A stretch of 5,439 bases of DNA, taken from an uncultured Erysipelotrichaceae bacterium (GTDB lineage Bacteria > Bacillota_I > Bacilli_A > RFN20 > CAG-826). Under the pieces are notes generated by a model. The model made no database searches. It was given only the letters and a program-made list of their open reading frames with translations, and was not told where the DNA came from. Below, piece by piece: positions 1-5,439 of this stretch. Every line of letters begins with the position of its first letter. The first letter of the stretch is position 1. The stretch is from assembly GCA_902774655.1 (NCBI GenBank), contig CACYJD010000049.1, positions 1 to 5,439 on the forward strand, given 5' to 3'. Both the position numbers and the translations under genes were made by a program.

Positions 1-399
1 GATTTCTTAATCAGTAAGGATAAATTACCACTTACTGCTTCAATGAAAGTCAAACGCTTAAGCGTTAAAGATATGATTAAACACGACATCAAGAAGTTCG
101 CTTCCTTTGATAAGAAACAAGTCAAATCATTTGATGGTTACACCAAAGAAGAAGTTGAACCAGTCGTTACTAAACTAAGAAGTATCTTTGCTAAGACATT
201 ATTACTTCCTGTAATCTCCATCGAAGATGATTCCCACTGGATCAACGATTTAGGTGGTGACTCAATGAGCTTCGTTGAATTAATTACAGAAGTTAATGCA
301 GCCTTCGGCATTGAAGTTCCTGAAGAGAAATACACATCTTTAGCCACAGTCAATGACTTTGCATTATTAATCTTAGAGATGAAAAAGGCTAAAAAATAA
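1..399 (+). CDS. C-terminal part of an AMP-forming acyl ligase fused to an acyl carrier domain (5' end outside the window)
   Basis: The frame is open from base 1, so the ATG at 43 is an internal Met and 132 residues of a longer protein are visible. Residues 9-19 read LPLTASMKVKR, matching the A10 motif (PxTxxxKxxR) that ends the adenylating domain of ANL-superfamily enzymes; Lys16 would be the catalytic lysine. A charged linker (about 20-50) leads to a carrier domain (about 51-128) with the phosphopantetheine site GGDSM; the modified Ser is residue 88 (bases 262-264). The helix after it (FVELITEVNAAFGIEVP) is typical of acyl and peptidyl carrier proteins. Family knowledge says such enzymes activate a carboxylate as acyl-AMP and load it onto a pantetheine thiol; here the acceptor is in cis. 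The substrate is unknown: a fatty acid is my guess, and an NRPS-like amino acid is possible. The gene ends in TAA with no clear terminator before rpsT. Confidence 0.85.
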   Translation, partial: DFLISKDKLPLTASMKVKRLSVKDMIKHDIKKFASFDKKQVKSFDGYTKEEVEPVVTKLRSIFAKTLLLPVISIEDDSHWINDLGGDSMSFVELITEVNAAFGIEVPEEKYTSLATVNDFALLILEMKKAKK

Positions 400-445
400 T
401 CGACTATAATTCAAATTTAATCATATTAAGCCTTAAAAATTATGG

Positions 446-474
446 TTGTTTATGCTCAATTAGTTTGCTAAACT
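446..474 (+). promoter_or_regulatory. Putative sigma-A type promoter of rpsT with extended -10
   Basis: A -35-like TTGTTT (446-451) is separated by 17 bases from TAAACT (469-474). The -10 is preceded by TGC, which gives the extended -10 form TGn. Transcription would start near 481 and leave a leader of about 24 bases carrying the AAGAGG ribosome binding site at 490-495. The position, spacing and lack of any other gene to drive make rpsT the obvious target. Called by eye only. Confidence 0.55.
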
Positions 475-477
475 AAT
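459..477. repeat. Perfect 8-bp inverted repeat over the rpsT -10 element
   Basis: ATTAGTTT (459-466) and AAACTAAT (470-477) are exact reverse complements separated by GCT. The right arm covers most of the putative -10 hexamer. No T-run follows, so it is not a terminator, and it would lie just upstream of the predicted transcription start. It could be an operator, or chance in AT-rich DNA. Confidence 0.5.
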
Positions 478-504
478 ACGCGTTAGATAAAGAGGTACAA
501 ATAA

Positions 505-771
505 ATGGCACAAATCAAATCACAAATCAAAAGAATTGAAACTAATGAAAAGGCACGTCAACGTAACGTTGCAATCAGAAGCAGAATCGCTACTGAATCC
601 AAGAAAGTTCGCGTTGCTGTCGAAGCTGGTGATGCCGCTAAAGCTCAAGAACAACTCAAAGTTGCTATTAAGTTAATCGACAAATCAGTCACTGATGGTG
701 TTTACCACAGATCAACAGCTGGTAGAAAAAAATCAGCTTTAACAAAATTAGTCAATTCTTTATCTAAATAG
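505..771 (+). CDS. rpsT: 30S ribosomal protein S20
   Basis: An 88-residue basic, helical protein of the size usual for bacterial S20, which binds 16S rRNA in the body of the 30S subunit early in assembly. Recognisable family features are the N-terminal stretch SQIKRIETNEKARQRN (residues 5-20), the central Ala/Lys-rich helices, and the C-terminal GVYHRSTAGRKKSALTKLVN (64-83), which corresponds to the hallmark G.ihkn.a.rkkSrL segment. The ATG at 505 is supported by AAGAGG nine bases upstream (490-495) and by the standard N-terminus. The gene appears to be transcribed alone from the promoter at 446-474 and faces holA tail to tail, with 3 bp between the stop codons. Its likely terminator lies inside the holA coding region at 815-843. 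Confidence 0.97.
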   Translation: MAQIKSQIKRIETNEKARQRNVAIRSRIATESKKVRVAVEAGDAAKAQEQLKVAIKLIDKSVTDGVYHRSTAGRKKSALTKLVNSLSK

Positions 772-773
772 TC

Positions 774-796
774 CTTAATTAGGAAAATTAATTAAG
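774..796. repeat. AT-rich inverted repeat at the rpsT/holA junction
   Basis: CTTAATTA (774-781) pairs with TAATTAAG (789-796) across a 7-base loop. It covers the holA stop codon (775-777) and starts 3 bases after the rpsT stop. Seven of the eight pairs are A-T and neither strand has a U-run after the stem, so it is a weak hairpin that may at most protect mRNA 3' ends. Chance is a real alternative. Confidence 0.3.
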
Positions 797-1722
797 AATA
801 ATTCAAATCCATAGAAGCGGTCAATCTGGCCGCTTTTAATTTTGACGTCTAAATTATATAAAGTATCGAGCGCACGTGCGATACGCGCACGAGATAATTT
901 TCTATAATTACCAAGTGATATTTTCACTCTATATTCATTAGCTTTTAATTCTTGTGCAATTTCACTTACATCGAGACCTTTTTCATAAAGGAAACCGACT
1001 TGTGAGATGAATCTGAATTGATTTCCAAGCATTGGAAGTAAAGTATCAGTTGCCCTACTGCCAAGTTTTTGTAAATCACGATAAATATCTATCGCTGCAG
1101 CATTATCCCCTCTGAAGAGGGCATTAGATATTTGAAAGACATCATCTTCAATAGGCTTAGCAACCATTAAGGTTACATCCACTAATGTAATGTGATCTTT
1201 ATAAAGCATTAATTTATTTGCTTCATTTATAAAGCGTTGTAAGTCTCCATCACAACGAACCACCATCTCTTCGACGGCGTCATTATCGATAGATGCTCCA
1301 TGATCAACAAAATATTTCTTAACAACCTTTGGCCAATCAGCTTTGGTGATGTTCATGAATTGAAATATTTGTCCATTTGCCTCAATCTCCTTCACTAGGT
1401 CGATTGATTTAAGGATATTCTCAACGTGAGAAATAAAGATAACATCGATAGCTTCATCATCATGAAGAGCGTTGGTAATCTTTTTAAGATCATCTTTATT
1501 TCCGCCATTTTCGATAAAATGAGCATTATCAATAATTAAAACTTTTCTATCGTAACCTAGAGGTAAGATAGACATTTCATCGATAATTTCATTGATATCA
1601 GTCTCTTCATAATCAACTTTAACCGCATTAAATTCATCGACATCGCCTAAACGATCTTTGAGAATCTTTTTAAGTCTAGTTTTGATTTGAGGGGATTGTT
1701 CTCCGTATAGGATATAATTCAT
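775..1722 (-). CDS. holA: DNA polymerase III, delta subunit (clamp loader)
   Basis: A 315-residue protein of the HolA family, which opens the beta sliding clamp within the clamp-loader complex. The N-terminal domain (about 1-115) starts MNYILYGEQ, the usual family opening with a degenerate P-loop, and has a strand-Asp segment VLIIDNAHF (61-69) like the degenerate Walker B of AAA+ relatives. A middle domain (about 116-187) and a helical collar domain (about 188-315) follow. The latter carries NQFRFISQVGFLYEKG (234-249), a YRVK segment (264-267) and the conserved IKSGQID (295-301). A TTG six codons upstream (1738-1740) is in frame, but the ATG at 1720-1722 fits the family N-terminus. Neither start has a clear Shine-Dalgarno. 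It lies 35 bp downstream of comEC, the same order as yqeN after comEC in Bacillus and holA beside a comEC-like gene in mycoplasmas (from memory). No convincing terminator follows it. Confidence 0.93.
   Translation of the reverse strand: MNYILYGEQSPQIKTRLKKILKDRLGDVDEFNAVKVDYEETDINEIIDEMSILPLGYDRKVLIIDNAHFIENGGNKDDLKKITNALHDDEAIDVIFISHVENILKSIDLVKEIEANGQIFQFMNITKADWPKVVKKYFVDHGASIDNDAVEEMVVRCDGDLQRFINEANKLMLYKDHITLVDVTLMVAKPIEDDVFQISNALFRGDNAAAIDIYRDLQKLGSRATDTLLPMLGNQFRFISQVGFLYEKGLDVSEIAQELKANEYRVKISLGNYRKLSRARIARALDTLYNLDVKIKSGQIDRFYGFELFLINFPN
815..843 (+). terminator. Intrinsic terminator of rpsT, embedded in the holA 3' coding region
   Basis: AAGCGGTC (815-822) pairs with GGCCGCTT (828-835) through eight base pairs including one G-U, with a 5-base loop AATCT. 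It is followed by TTTTAATTTT (834-843, the first two Ts lying in the stem). This gives a GC-rich stem and T-rich tail on the + strand only; the minus-strand reading has no T-run after the stem. It lies 44 bases past the rpsT stop and overlaps holA codons 296-303 (KSGQIDRF). Confidence 0.75.
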
Positions 1723-1728
1723 ATCACT

Positions 1729-1734
1729 AGTATA
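1729..1734 (-). promoter_or_regulatory. Possible -10 element immediately before holA
   Basis: Read on the minus strand, TATACT (5 of 6 to consensus) lies with six bases between it and the A of the holA ATG, so transcription from it would start at or next to the start codon. The -35 at 17-base spacing (ATGTAA on the minus strand, plus positions 1752-1757) matches only 3 of 6. Weak evidence. Confidence 0.25.
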
Positions 1735-1754
1735 AAGCAATTTAATTTGCTTTA
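1733..1754. repeat. Perfect 8-bp inverted repeat between comEC and holA
   Basis: TAAAGCAA (1733-1740) and TTGCTTTA (1747-1754) pair perfectly around a 6-base loop. In minus-strand mRNA this hairpin starts 3 bases after the comEC stop codon and ends 10 bases before the holA ATG. It would occlude the upstream in-frame TTG and the space where a ribosome binding site would lie. No U-run follows, so termination is unlikely. It may be an mRNA-processing or translational control element. Confidence 0.45.
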
Positions 1755-1757
1755 CAT

Positions 1758-3770
1758 TTAAAATATCGAGAAATAACTAATCGTACCTTCTAAGTCTGTG
1801 CGGCGGATAGAAACGTTGTATTTATTTAGTGTTTCAATAACTTCTTTGTTGGGGTGACCATACTTATTGTTTGCGCCACAAGAGATAATAGCTTCAACCG
1901 GTGAACATTTAAGGATGAACTCTTCACACGATGAAGTTTTACTCCCATGATGACCTACTTTTAATATGTCACAATCGATGTCATAATTACCGTCAATCAA
2001 AAACTTTTCAACAGCGATATTGGCATCTCCCATTAGAAGGAATTTTTTATGCATAAAGTTAACATTGAACACTAAGGATGATTCGTTTTCATCCGCCGCA
2101 TTTAGATGGTTTAAATTCTCTAAATAAATTTGACCTACTTGCACAGGAAAGTTTGTTGCTTCTTTTAAGTACTGTTTGACTTTGAAATTTCTCATTAGAG
2201 AATCGACCGCACCACTATGATCATAGTCATCATGAGTGGTTACAAGTAGATCAATATCATAGATCTGCTTCTTTTTAAGAAAGGGAATAAGTGTTTCTGT
2301 AGCTAAATCTACATTCATATTCCCGCCCGTATCAATTAATACAGTTTTGTCTCTATTTTGTAAGAGAATTGAGTCTCCTTGACCCACGTTGATAAAATAA
2401 ACTGCGTTAATTAAATACGTCCTTATTGGAAGGATAGAGATTAAAACCATGGTTATAACCGTATACCTAAAAATTTTAAGCATCTCTTTGTTTTGGCTTT
2501 CATAAAACATTAATCCAAATACTAATAGAACATAATATAAGGTATTAAAGTATATTCCGAAGTTTCCTAGAGGTATTGAAATATCAATATATCCTAGAAA
2601 AGTGTAGATTTTATCGGCTATATTTGTAAGAAACCCTAGCACGTATCTGAAAGGAAACGTAGAAAGCGACACTAAGGAAATGACCAAATATAGCTCGTGA
2701 AACGGAATAAGAATGAATTGAAAAACAAAGGTAAATAGATGTAAGCATCCTCTATCTAGCGTGCTAACCGGAATCATGAATAGATAGATGAACAAGAGGG
2801 TTGATAGACTCTTCTTTATCTTTCGCTTACTTGCATTGATCGCGCCAATATAATAAAGAAGCAACGATAAGAATATCGGGATAAAATAACTTGATTGATA
2901 CGCAAGTCTAAAGTCAAACAGCAATAATAGAATTGCGCAAATCGAAGTTACCACTGGAGCCCTTAGATTCGTTTTAAGTACGTACCGGTTAAGAAATCTA
3001 AGGTATCCAGTAAGTATCACTCTAATCAATCCAATTTTAGGAAAGGTTACATAAATTAAAGGGGTTAAAACAACATAAGGGACTATGTCTAGAGCTTTCT
3101 CTGATACAAATCTAAGCAATAACCTTCTAACGATTAAGATCAAAAAGTTTAGATAAATTCCAGAGAAAGATAATAAGTGAATTAAGTTGAGTGCTTCTAC
3201 TTGATTGGTCACCCTTGCGTCATAGTGTTTTGTGCCAAAAAGTAAAGCGTCAATCAAAGCAGCGGTTTCTGAGTCAAATCTACTAAGAAACTTACTTTTA
3301 TATTCCTTAATTCTTAGAAACATATGAACACGTTCTACAATATATTTATTCCCGAGCGAGTATTTCACCCCTTTAGTTGAAAGGTACTCCTTCATATTGA
3401 ACTGTGATTCATATGTTAAAAATGATACTTCGGTAGGTTTTGAATCAATTACTAACCAGTCCCCTACTTCCCTGGTATTCTCTTTCTCGTATACATAGAA
3501 ACGATTGAATCCGCTTTGGAATAGAAAGTAATTTTCTTTTGATTCAATAACCATGCCAACATATTGATCCTTATTAGGAACAACATAAGTATTTAAAGCA
3601 CTTAGACCTGCTCCAAAGCTAAATATAGCTAGGAACATAAATCCTTTTTTCTTATATCTTATGAATACATATCCTAGAAATAATAAGGAAATTATTACGA
3701 TTAGAAAGATATTATTTCTAAATAGATATAGACCTAGAAAATAAGATATAAAAGCAAAGAATATTATCAT
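1758..3770 (-). CDS. comEC: ComEC/Rec2 DNA-uptake channel protein
   Basis: A 670-residue polytopic membrane protein, somewhat shorter than the roughly 776-residue B. subtilis homologue. N-terminal membrane segments (1-60) lead to an extracellular OB-like region (about 68-155, with VGDW at 102-105). The Competence channel domain with many hydrophobic segments follows (about 170-450), then a metallo-beta-lactamase (MBL) domain (about 455-670). MBL motifs are intact: NVGQGDS (461-467), LIDTGG (478-483), HDDYDH (513-518), MGD (580-582), GHHGSKTSS (606-614), YGHP (637-640) and RTD (657-659). Family role: passage of single-stranded transforming DNA across the membrane, with the MBL domain proposed to degrade the other strand. 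The channel signature, usually HLLaiSGlHv, reads HLLSFSGIYL here, with Tyr206 at the His position. The ATG shares one base with the comEA stop (TGATG), suggesting translational coupling. There is no frameshift. Confidence 0.95.
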   Translation of the reverse strand: MIIFFAFISYFLGLYLFRNNIFLIVIISLLFLGYVFIRYKKKGFMFLAIFSFGAGLSALNTYVVPNKDQYVGMVIESKENYFLFQSGFNRFYVYEKENTREVGDWLVIDSKPTEVSFLTYESQFNMKEYLSTKGVKYSLGNKYIVERVHMFLRIKEYKSKFLSRFDSETAALIDALLFGTKHYDARVTNQVEALNLIHLLSFSGIYLNFLILIVRRLLLRFVSEKALDIVPYVVLTPLIYVTFPKIGLIRVILTGYLRFLNRYVLKTNLRAPVVTSICAILLLLFDFRLAYQSSYFIPIFLSLLLYYIGAINASKRKIKKSLSTLLFIYLFMIPVSTLDRGCLHLFTFVFQFILIPFHELYLVISLVSLSTFPFRYVLGFLTNIADKIYTFLGYIDISIPLGNFGIYFNTLYYVLLVFGLMFYESQNKEMLKIFRYTVITMVLISILPIRTYLINAVYFINVGQGDSILLQNRDKTVLIDTGGNMNVDLATETLIPFLKKKQIYDIDLLVTTHDDYDHSGAVDSLMRNFKVKQYLKEATNFPVQVGQIYLENLNHLNAADENESSLVFNVNFMHKKFLLMGDANIAVEKFLIDGNYDIDCDILKVGHHGSKTSSCEEFILKCSPVEAIISCGANNKYGHPNKEVIETLNKYNVSIRRTDLEGTISYFSIF

Positions 3771-4318
3771 CAGTCTTTAATAGTTATGTAATTCTTAATC
3801 TTTTCAAATGTTGCATTTTTAATACCGCTAACCTTCATGACATCCTCAATACGCTTAAACTCACCATTAGCGTCTCGATAACTAACGATGGCTCTAGCGG
3901 CTGTTGAGCCGATGCCACTTACTGTTGCTAACACATCTGCGCTAGCAAGATTGATGTTGACCTTTACAATTGGCTCCATTGAGCATAGATCACCCGTATC
4001 ATATTTAGGTGCGATGTAAAAGGTCATTCCATCCTCTACTAGGTAAGTTGTGTCATACGCTAAACTATCGGCGTTACTTGTAACGCCTCCAGCGACAATA
4101 ATAAGTTCGTTGAGAGTTAGATTTCTCTCCATGAAATAAGTGCCAGGCCTACTTACTTCCCCATTAATAGTCGCTGTGATTCCTTCATCTTGATCACCGC
4201 CAATCACTAAAGTATTTCCAGAAGGATCTACTTTGCTTTGTACAGTAGGATCAATGAATTGAAAGACCACGATAGCGCCGATGGCTACAACTAGTACAAC
4301 AATGAATATTTTCGCCAT
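3770..4318 (-). CDS. comEA: ComEA, membrane-anchored competence DNA receptor
   Basis: A 182-residue protein with one N-terminal membrane segment (about 4-22) and the rest predicted outside the membrane. An SLBB domain follows at about 48-104 (ATINGEVSRPGTY, then LTLNELIIVAGGVT). The C-terminus (about 120-178) is the ComEA helix-hairpin-helix region: VNINLASADVLATVSGIGSTAARAI contains the first hairpin at 133-144, the spacer YRDANGEFKRIEDV follows, and VSGIKNATFEKI (163-174) is the second. Homologues bind double-stranded DNA without sequence specificity and pass it to ComEC. The start is firm: AGGAGG (4325-4330) lies six bases before the ATG. comEC follows with a one-base overlap, and there is no comEB between them, unlike B. 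subtilis. The stop reads TGA TGA TAA. I see no ComK or sigma-H site I would defend. Confidence 0.95.
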   Translation of the reverse strand: MAKIFIVVLVVAIGAIVVFQFIDPTVQSKVDPSGNTLVIGGDQDEGITATINGEVSRPGTYFMERNLTLNELIIVAGGVTSNADSLAYDTTYLVEDGMTFYIAPKYDTGDLCSMEPIVKVNINLASADVLATVSGIGSTAARAIVSYRDANGEFKRIEDVMKVSGIKNATFEKIKNYITIKD

Positions 4319-4374
4319 ATAACACCTCCTACTTATTCTTAGAGGTCATTTTTTAAAAACACGACAAAAAAATT

Positions 4375-4403
4375 TCTATAAGGATAAATTAACTAAAGTT
4401 AAA
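4375..4403 (-). promoter_or_regulatory. Candidate comEA promoter (proximal)
   Basis: On the minus strand, TTTAAC (plus 4398-4403) and TATAGA (plus 4375-4380) are 17 bases apart. Matches to consensus are 3 of 6 and 4 of 6. The start would be near 4368, giving a leader of about 50 bases. The region is so AT-rich that such matches arise easily. A small inverted repeat, TTAACT/AGTTAA (4389-4402), overlaps its -35. Confidence 0.25.
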
Positions 4404-4419
4404 AATTTGGGAAAATATT

Positions 4420-4449
4420 TTTATAAATGTAATAAAAAAGGGCTAACAA
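4420..4449 (-). promoter_or_regulatory. Candidate comEA promoter (distal), overlapping the valS terminator
   Basis: On the minus strand, TTGTTA (plus 4444-4449) and TATAAA (plus 4420-4425) are 18 bases apart, matching consensus at 4 of 6 and 5 of 6. The -35 hexamer is part of the 3' arm of the valS terminator stem. The start would be near 4413, about 95 bases before the comEA ATG. By hexamer match it beats the proximal candidate. Confidence 0.35.
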
Positions 4450-4465
4450 ACGAATTTGTTAACCC
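4434..4465 (-). terminator. Rho-independent terminator of valS
   Basis: In the minus-strand transcript GGGTTAACAAA pairs with TTTGTTAGCCC (11 pairs, one G-U) around a TTCG tetraloop, followed at once by six Ts (the A-run at plus 4434-4439). The stem begins 20 bases past the valS stop codon. The plus-strand reading lacks a T-run, so it works only for valS. It separates valS from the competence operon. Confidence 0.92.
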
Positions 4466-4485
4466 TACTATGAGTGAACTTTTTA

Positions 4486-5439
4486 TTATTTGAGATTAGC
4501 TAATTTAGCTTCAAGTTCGCTTAATTTATTTCTTTCTAAGTCAACCTTCTCTTTTGGAGCTTTATTAACAAAGTTTGGATTTGAAAGCATCTTCTTACAT
4601 CTATCAATTTCGCTTTCTAAATAGGCGATATCTTTAGCTTTCTTAGCTTCTTTTTCTTCATCACTAACACCATCTTCGATGTAAAGGGTGAAATCTGTAT
4701 AAACAAATTTGATTCCTTTTGAAGATGAAGATTTCACGATTGATAACTTATTTGCAAAAGCAAATCTTGAGAAATATTCTTCAAAACTGGCGAATAATTC
4801 TTTATTAGTTTCAATCTCAAAGTCTAATTTTTGGTTAGGAGCAATCTTATTTGTAACTTTATAGTTACGAATATCACTAATCATCTTATAAAGTACTTCA
4901 ACTTCACTTAAATCAACACTAGGAAGTTCTCTAGTAGAAACAAACTTCTCAAGCATGATTGATTCAAGGTGTGTTGGAAGCGCTAAATAAAGCTCTTCAG
5001 TAATGAATGGAGCGAATGGATGAATCATGATAATAATGTCTTTTAAAACCGCTACTAAAACGTTTTTGACGACATTCTTATACTCTTCATCACTACCATT
5101 GAGACTAACTTTACTCATTTCTAAGTAGTTAGAGCAGAAATCATCATAAACAAAGTTATATAGATAGTTACTCGCTAAAGAGTATTCATATTTATCCATA
5201 TAAGTTTCATAGTTCTCAATAGTTTTATTGAGTTTAGATAAAATATCTAACTCCATAGGGCGAAGTTTTGTGTAATCAATCTTTTCTTCTACAAAATTAT
5301 CTCCAAGAGAAACAAGCACAAAACGAGCACTATTCCAGATTTTATTGAGGTAGTTGCTACTAGCAATAACCTTATCTTCCATATATCTAATGTCTTGTCC
5401 TGGCGCACTACCAGTGGTTAAGAAATATCTAAGAGCGTC
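4486..5439 (-). CDS. valS: Valyl-tRNA synthetase, C-terminal 317 residues (5' end outside the window)
   Basis: The frame is open to the window edge. The 19 residues before the ATG at 5380-5382 read DALRYFLTTGSAPGQDIRY, a well-known ValRS segment, so that ATG is internal. The visible part starts at the end of the catalytic region; the HIGH and KMSKS motifs lie beyond the window. It continues with NKIWNSARFVL (about 32-42), then the anticodon-binding helical domain with DDFCSNYLEMSK (99-110) and HPFAPFITEELYLALP (140-155). The C-terminal coiled-coil arm (about 260-317) contains ESEIDRCKKMLSNPNFVNKAPKEKV, the ValRS-specific tRNA-contacting arm. The enzyme charges tRNA-Val in the cytoplasm. It ends in tandem stops (TAA TAA) before a strong terminator. 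Any T-box leader, common for this gene in Firmicutes, would be outside the window. Confidence 0.96.
   Translation of the reverse strand, partial: DALRYFLTTGSAPGQDIRYMEDKVIASSNYLNKIWNSARFVLVSLGDNFVEEKIDYTKLRPMELDILSKLNKTIENYETYMDKYEYSLASNYLYNFVYDDFCSNYLEMSKVSLNGSDEEYKNVVKNVLVAVLKDIIIMIHPFAPFITEELYLALPTHLESIMLEKFVSTRELPSVDLSEVEVLYKMISDIRNYKVTNKIAPNQKLDFEIETNKELFASFEEYFSRFAFANKLSIVKSSSSKGIKFVYTDFTLYIEDGVSDEEKEAKKAKDIAYLESEIDRCKKMLSNPNFVNKAPKEKVDLERNKLSELEAKLANLK

Noticed and set aside
138..353. 71-codon minus-strand open frame opposite the carrier-domain gene
   Set aside because: It is antisense to the conserved GGDSM carrier domain, shows no family features, and has no start context. It is a shadow of the real gene.
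774..796. Bidirectional terminator shared by rpsT and holA
   Set aside because: The stem is almost entirely A-T with a 7-base loop, and there is no U-run on either strand. The hairpin at 815-835 is a far better rpsT terminator.
1723..1740. TTG at 1738-1740 as the holA start, adding MLYTSD
   Set aside because: The family N-terminus begins at MNYILYGEQ (ATG 1720-1722). The TTG has no Shine-Dalgarno and lies inside a perfect hairpin.
1758..3770. comEC as a pseudogene because of the altered signature motif
   Set aside because: The frame is intact over 670 codons, all MBL motifs are present and the start is coupled to comEA. One changed residue does not show loss of function.
4331..4433. ComK-type boxes (AAAA-N5-TTTT) or a competence sigma-factor box before comEA
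   Set aside because: The stretch is so AT-rich that A-run/T-run pairs occur repeatedly by chance, and no paired, phased boxes stand out.
4486..5382. A complete 298-residue protein starting at ATG 5380-5382
   Set aside because: The frame stays open to the window edge and the preceding residues are classic ValRS sequence, so this is a truncated valS with an internal Met.
1..5439. CRISPR array, insertion sequence, tRNA/rRNA gene, riboswitch or phage module
   Set aside because: No spaced direct repeats, transposase motifs, cloverleaf-like segments or long structured leaders were seen. All gaps between genes are under 170 bases and are accounted for by promoters, terminators and short inverted repeats.

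Overview
The window comes from an AT-rich, Gram-positive-type (low-GC Firmicutes or Mollicutes-like) bacterial chromosome. This rests on the strong A/T codon bias, the Gram-positive form of ComEA (signal anchor + SLBB + helix-hairpin-helix), and the gene order comEA-comEC-holA next to rpsT, which recurs in Bacillus-type genomes; holA beside a comEC-like gene is also known from mycoplasmas. All four tryptophan codons visible in the genes are TGG and no gene carries an in-frame TGA, so the standard bacterial code fits better than the mycoplasma code. A precise taxon cannot be assigned from the sequence alone.

Layout. Positions 1-399 (+) hold the 3' end of a larger gene for an acyl-adenylating (AMP-forming) enzyme fused to a C-terminal acyl carrier domain. 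A 105-bp gap follows with a good promoter for rpsT (ribosomal protein S20, 505-771, +). Converging on rpsT with only 3 bp between the stop codons is a minus-strand run: holA (DNA polymerase III delta, 775-1722), comEC (DNA-uptake channel, 1758-3770) and comEA (DNA receptor, 3770-4318). Upstream of comEA lie about 115 bp of AT-rich leader, then a textbook intrinsic terminator (4434-4465, read on -) that closes valS, whose 3' portion fills 4486-5439 (-) and runs off the window.

How the genes relate. comEA and comEC share one base (TGATG) and almost certainly form an operon for uptake of transforming DNA: ComEA binds duplex DNA outside the membrane and ComEC passes a single strand inward. holA follows 35 bp later and is a housekeeping clamp-loader subunit, probably co-transcribed, though a possible private promoter is visible. 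valS, rpsT and the ligase-carrier protein are separate units serving translation and acyl (probably lipid) metabolism.

No mobile element, CRISPR array, tRNA or rRNA is visible, and I do not see a new multi-gene system. The points most worth checking are the rpsT terminator buried inside the conserved 3' coding end of holA, the Tyr in place of the usual His in the ComEC signature motif, the palindrome over the rpsT -10 element, and two ORF starts that are really internal Met codons of truncated genes.
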